A stretch of 8,242 nucleotides of DNA from an uncultured Campylobacter sp. (lineage in GTDB: Bacteria > Campylobacterota > Campylobacteria > Campylobacterales > Campylobacteraceae), in assembly GCF_937997595.1 (NCBI RefSeq), contig NZ_CALKTS010000283.1:1-8242 (forward strand). Direction: 5' to 3'. The position numbers and the translations under genes are program-made. The notes beneath the pieces were generated by a model that searched no databases, was not told the DNA's origin, and was given only the letters and a program-made list of their open reading frames with translations. Below, piece by piece: positions 5,503-8,242 of the stretch. Each line of letters opens with the position of its first letter. Position 1 is the first letter of the stretch.

Positions 5503-6749
5503 ATCGAAATTTCGCCTTTAGCCTCTAAAAACGCCTCCTGCTCGAAGCCGAACTCGACTAGTAAATTTAAAGCGTTGTCGATACTAAGCTCGTCGAAGTG
5601 ATGGTAAATATTGACCGCGGTTTTGGCGATCTTTAGCATCGCGTAGCGGGATTTGTTCTCAAAAGGCGCGTCGTCAGGGGCGTTTGAATACAGCGCGTCC
5701 TGCGCAATCTGCTCTAGCCCAAAATGCGCAAATAGCGCATGCGAGACGCTCTCGCGGTTTGTGCCGCTAAATTCCATCTCCACGTCGGTAAAATCCTGCG
5801 GAAAGATCGAGCCCTTGATGGCGTGGTAAAATTCCTCCGCCTTGCCCGCCGCACACACCTGCTCGTCGATAAAAACCCGCCCGAACTCCACTAAAATCAC
5901 GCTTGAAAGGATGCTTTGCTCGATCTGCGGGTAGGATTTGATCCACGAAAACATAAGCAGATTTCGCAGCAGCGAGACCTGCGTGAGCTTTTCGCGGTCG
6001 ATGCGATACGCCTGCAAATCCGGCTTTAGCATCTCGTCAAATACGGCGAATAGAAAAAACGCCCGCATCTGCTCGCGCCCGTAAAGCTCAAACGCTCGCT
6101 GTAAATTTAGCGTCTTTAGTGCTGTGTCGCCCTGCTCCTGCTTCGCCGGCTGCTCTCGCCCCTGCTCCTGCGCCTTTCCCCATTCTTGCCCCTGTTTTTG
6201 CTGCTGCGCTTGTATCGGCTCTCGCCCATGCACTCGTTCGGCTTGCGCGGAAACACCCAAACCTAGCGTGCAATCAGCTCTCGCGGCGGCGCGCTGATTT
6301 TGTGGCGGCGTATCGCTTGCTGCTTGCGAGGGGTTAAATTTAAAATTCTCGTCGCTGCAATTTAGGCCGCTTGTGTCATTTGAGTGATTAAATTTAAGAC
6401 TATCGCCCTGCCCTGCTAAGTCTGTGCCTTTTTGCTCGCTCGAGGTGTACTCGTTTTGCCGCCACTCGTCTGCGGCGTCTTGCAAGCTGTGTTCTATGGA
6501 CTTTGCACCTTGGAGATCGCACCGCTCATCCGCGGCACCGAAATTTTGCCTCGCGAGCTCTTCGGCGCTAAATTTAGACAAACCGCAAAAGGCTAAATCT
6601 AAAATTTTATCCGCGAGGGGGGCGTTTTTTGAAATTTGCAAAGCGAGCCTGACGTCCGAAACATCCGCGTCAAACGATGCTAAAATTTTTAAAATTTCAT
6701 CGCTAAAGCCCGCAAGCGCGCCTATTTTTTGGGTTATAAATTTATTCAT
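5499..6749 (-). CDS. Probable HDOD-domain protein with a long low-complexity insert
   Basis: I predict a signalling-type HDOD (HD-related output) domain from pattern alone. Numbering from the ATG at 6749, residues 39-52 (ISKNAPLADKILDL) match the usual I-x-x-D/N-P-x-L-x-x-K-I-L helix. Residues about 213-238 (LNLQRAFELYGREQMRAFFLFAVF) match the S-L-x-x-A-x-x-x-L-G helix that normally follows within 10-25 residues. Between them lies an insert of about 145 residues, rich in Gln, Ala, Glu, Asp and Ser, with a Gln/Glu/Gly run near 178-208. The rest (to residue 416) is helical and contains a YHHFDELSIDNAL segment. I chose the ATG at 6749 (416 residues): a longer reading frame begins at a TTG at 6782, but that codon overlaps the predicted -10. 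The ribosome site is weak. It heads the unit with rnr and holA and overlaps rnr by ATGA. The CDS is secure; the family is moderate. Confidence 0.75.
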   Translation of the reverse strand: MNKFITQKIGALAGFSDEILKILASFDADVSDVRLALQISKNAPLADKILDLAFCGLSKFSAEELARQNFGAADERCDLQGAKSIEHSLQDAADEWRQNEYTSSEQKGTDLAGQGDSLKFNHSNDTSGLNCSDENFKFNPSQAASDTPPQNQRAAARADCTLGLGVSAQAERVHGREPIQAQQQKQGQEWGKAQEQGREQPAKQEQGDTALKTLNLQRAFELYGREQMRAFFLFAVFDEMLKPDLQAYRIDREKLTQVSLLRNLLMFSWIKSYPQIEQSILSSVILVEFGRVFIDEQVCAAGKAEEFYHAIKGSIFPQDFTDVEMEFSGTNRESVSHALFAHFGLEQIAQDALYSNAPDDAPFENKSRYAMLKIAKTAVNIYHHFDELSIDNALNLLVEFGFEQEAFLEAKGEISI

Positions 6750-6781
6750 TTTCAAAAGCCGTTCAATATAAATTTCGCACA

Positions 6782-6810
6782 ATCATATCAAATTTTAACT
6801 CAAATTGCAA
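6782..6810 (-). promoter_or_regulatory. Predicted sigma70 promoter of the HDOD-rnr-holA unit
   Basis: On the minus strand, TTGCAA (6805-6810, four of six matches to TTGACA) is separated by exactly 17 bp from TATGAT (6782-6787, five of six matches to TATAAT). An AT-rich stretch with AAAATTTGA lies just before the -10. The start would be near 6775, giving a leader of about 25 nt to the ATG at 6749. This argues against translation from the TTG at 6782. Confidence 0.6.
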
Positions 6811-7078
6811 AGCAAAACGCCGCCGTTACGCCCAAATCCCGCTTCGGCTCACGAGGCTTTTAAAGCGCTCTTTTACGCTAAAAAATCGCGGATCAAACCG
6901 CCCGTTTATCGTGACGGCAAAACCAAAATTTCATCCGCCGTTTTATAAAATTTTAATCCCCTTTCGTATAGAATGCATCGAAATTCCGTTTATAAAGAGC
7001 TCAATTAAAACAGAAGTTTGAAGAGCTAAAAAGACTTAAAAACTGAAAATAACTTTAAAATGCTCAAACTGGTTTTTA

Positions 7079-7120
7079 AAATTTCATATAAATTCAAGCA
7101 GATGAATTTATATGAAATTT
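7079..7120. repeat. Perfect 17-bp inverted repeat with 8-nt loop
   Basis: AAATTTCATATAAATTC (7079-7095) is the exact reverse complement of GAATTTATATGAAATTT (7104-7120), with AAGCAGAT between. It starts 137 bp upstream of the AT-rich gene. On the minus strand the second arm runs into TTTTAAAAA, so it could end a minus-strand RNA, but no minus-strand gene reads into it. Alternatives are an operator, a leader hairpin or a small-RNA terminator. Confidence 0.7.
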
Positions 7121-7140
7121 AATGACGAGCTAAAATATAG

Positions 7141-7157
7141 AGCAATAAAATATTGCT
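7141..7157. promoter_or_regulatory. Short dyad, possible operator of the AT-rich gene
   Basis: AGCAATA and TATTGCT form a perfect 7-bp dyad around AAA. It lies 58 bp before the ATG at 7216 and directly after a possible -10 (TATAGA, 7136-7141), so it would cover the start of transcription, a usual place for a repressor. The symmetry is seen; the function is inferred. Confidence 0.35.
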
Positions 7158-7215
7158 ACTAAAGAAACTCTTTGGGCTTTACAAATTTGCATATGTATTT
7201 TTATAAAGGTTAGAT

Positions 7216-8235
7216 ATGCGCAGTATAGTATTTCTTTTCATAATACCCGCTTTTTTTACCATAAGCTTTTTTGTCGCCTTAATCGCCCCTAAAGGCAAAC
7301 GCAAACGTTTTTGGCTTCTTGTTTGGTTTGTCGTATTTTTTGGTGACGGATTTATAGTTTCTGCCATATTTCATTGCTACGGATATCTATACGGCAAAAT
7401 AAACGTCTATGAAAAGCCAGCTATCAGAGCATATTATGCCGGAGAAAAGAAATTTGATAGGTGGTTTCCGGTTTTAGATGATAATAATGACAGAGACTAT
7501 ACGGTCGATACAGCTTTCAAGGTATTGATAAACGGAAATTTGGACTATATAGATTACAAGGTCAAAGCAGAAAATAGTCCCAATAACGGTAAATATTTTA
7601 GGGTTTACGTCGATGATAACACTTCAAAAGAGTGCTTCCTCTCTCCTGACCGAACATTAAGAAATTTTTCAAAAAACGTCTCAATACTGTATAAAGAAAT
7701 AGTTAAATTTCTAAACGATCTACAGTCAAATAATGAAAGCGAAGATAAAATAGCCAAAGAGATAAAATCGTTGCTTGATGACGCAAACATCTCAGAGACT
7801 GATTTGAAACGAAAAGCGACTGAAATATTAAGATATATAAAATACGATGTAAAAGAGCTTCAAGAAATTTATAAAGACAAATGTGTAGCTCGCAAAGAAA
7901 TCTCCAAGGATGAAATAGCGCCTGCCGAGCTTATAGTGGAAGATCCATATCATCTCCTAGAACCAAAGCCTAATATAAAAACTATATTCGATAAGATGCT
8001 GGGAATGGGATTTAACTACGGTGGAGTCATAAAAGATATAAATACGGGCAAGGTACTAGCCGACAATATATACATCTATGAGTCTTATCACACTTGGATA
8101 TTGCAAGCTCTAGTGAGTGCTTTGGGTCCGCAATCTGGCGGTGAGTTTTGGATGTGCAACAAAAACGAGACCAATTCGATAAAAAAGTGTAATCAAAAGA
8201 TGATAGAAGAATTCTTCAGAAAGGATAGAAAATGA
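7216..8235 (+). CDS. Membrane-anchored protein of unknown function, AT-rich
   Basis: I do not recognise this 339-residue protein. Two hydrophobic segments (about 4-23 and 32-56) flank a very basic loop, KGKRKR (26-31). By the positive-inside rule that loop is cytoplasmic and the remaining 280 residues face the periplasm. The region around 60-75 (YGKINVYEKPAIRAYYAG) resembles, from memory only, uncharacterised two-segment proteins from other Gram-negatives. Residues 150-225 are charged and helical, possibly coiled coil. The C-terminal part holds FNYGGVIKDINTGKVLADN and four cysteines occur at 140, 223, 314 and 325. The ATG at 7216 has AAAGG at 6 nt spacing. The gene runs opposite to all others, is about one-third G+C in sampled lines against about half in rnr, and overlaps the next start by ATGA. 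This fits recent acquisition. Confidence 0.85.
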   Translation: MRSIVFLFIIPAFFTISFFVALIAPKGKRKRFWLLVWFVVFFGDGFIVSAIFHCYGYLYGKINVYEKPAIRAYYAGEKKFDRWFPVLDDNNDRDYTVDTAFKVLINGNLDYIDYKVKAENSPNNGKYFRVYVDDNTSKECFLSPDRTLRNFSKNVSILYKEIVKFLNDLQSNNESEDKIAKEIKSLLDDANISETDLKRKATEILRYIKYDVKELQEIYKDKCVARKEISKDEIAPAELIVEDPYHLLEPKPNIKTIFDKMLGMGFNYGGVIKDINTGKVLADNIYIYESYHTWILQALVSALGPQSGGEFWMCNKNETNSIKKCNQKMIEEFFRKDRK

Positions 8236-8242
8236 GAAAGTT
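8232..8242 (+). CDS. Start of a downstream gene, cut by the window edge
   Basis: ATGAGAAAGTT begins inside the last codons of the 339-residue gene (4-nt ATGA overlap). AAAGGA at 8220-8225 is a good ribosome site 6 nt upstream. Only M-R-K can be read. The overlap suggests an operon with the upstream gene, and the product could be a partner or a paralogue of it. Confidence 0.55.

Larger units (their letters stand above)
6811..7215. other. Divergent intergenic region
   Basis: I see no gene here. The left part (to about 6950) has the G+C of the neighbouring core genes, with no readable frame. From about 6950 the DNA becomes strongly AT-rich, like the gene that follows. The right part holds a perfect 17-bp inverted repeat (7079-7120), a smaller 8-bp pair TTAAAAAC/GTTTTTAA (7036-7043 and 7072-7079), and a 7-3-7 dyad (7141-7157). 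Possible plus-strand -10 elements are TATAGA at 7136-7141, which would start RNA near 7148, and TATAGA near 6967; both are weak calls. Confidence 0.5.

Noticed and set aside
6617..6622. Six-G tract in the HDOD gene as a phase-variation site
   Set aside because: Variable tracts in Campylobacter are usually eight or more G; six in frame in coding DNA is ordinary.
6780..6782. TTG start giving a 427-residue HDOD-like protein
   Set aside because: There is no ribosome site and the codon overlaps the predicted -10 hexamer; the ATG at 6749 fits the promoter better.

Overview
The window looks like chromosomal DNA from a Campylobacter (Campylobacterota) with G+C higher than C. jejuni. The reasons are the S6, SSB and S18 protein sequences, the short RNase R next to a divergent HolA, AT-rich intergenic DNA with AAGGAG-type ribosome binding sites, and protein-coding DNA near 50% G+C in sampled lines. 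A species from the oral group (gracilis, showae, rectus, curvus, concisus) is my best guess. I cannot fix the species without a search.

Almost everything is on the minus strand, so read it from right to left. (1) 6749 to 2576 is a tightly packed unit: a predicted HDOD-domain protein (5499-6749), then rnr for RNase R (3580-5502, 4-nt ATGA overlap), then holA for DNA polymerase III delta (2576-3580, 1-nt overlap). A good sigma70-type promoter lies at 6782-6810. (2) 2491 to 1200 is the conserved rpsF-ssb-rpsR operon (S6, single-stranded DNA-binding protein, S18). It is preceded by an 84-nt leader and closed by a strong hairpin at 1172-1200. (3) 1085 to 197 holds two small membrane-protein genes with no firm function: a 98-residue zinc-ribbon protein with two membrane segments, and a 164-residue protein with three membrane segments and a C-terminal peptidoglycan-binding-like motif. 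A chain of mutually exclusive inverted repeats (717-781) lies between them.

(4) The right end changes character. After a 466-bp divergent intergenic region with a perfect 17-bp inverted repeat and a smaller dyad, an AT-rich plus-strand gene (7216-8235) encodes an unrecognised membrane-anchored protein. It overlaps the start of another gene (8232 to the edge) by ATGA. Base composition suggests this is the edge of an acquired cluster.

Functionally, the core part is housekeeping: ribosome assembly, single-stranded DNA protection, sliding-clamp loading and RNA turnover. The points most worth a second look are the HDOD protein split by a long low-complexity insert, the hairpin chain at 717-781, the palindromes before the AT-rich gene, and a strong excess of the hexamer AAATTT over the whole window. 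That hexamer matches the RAATTY motif linked to DNA uptake in C. jejuni. I saw no rRNA, tRNA, CRISPR array, insertion sequence or integrase.
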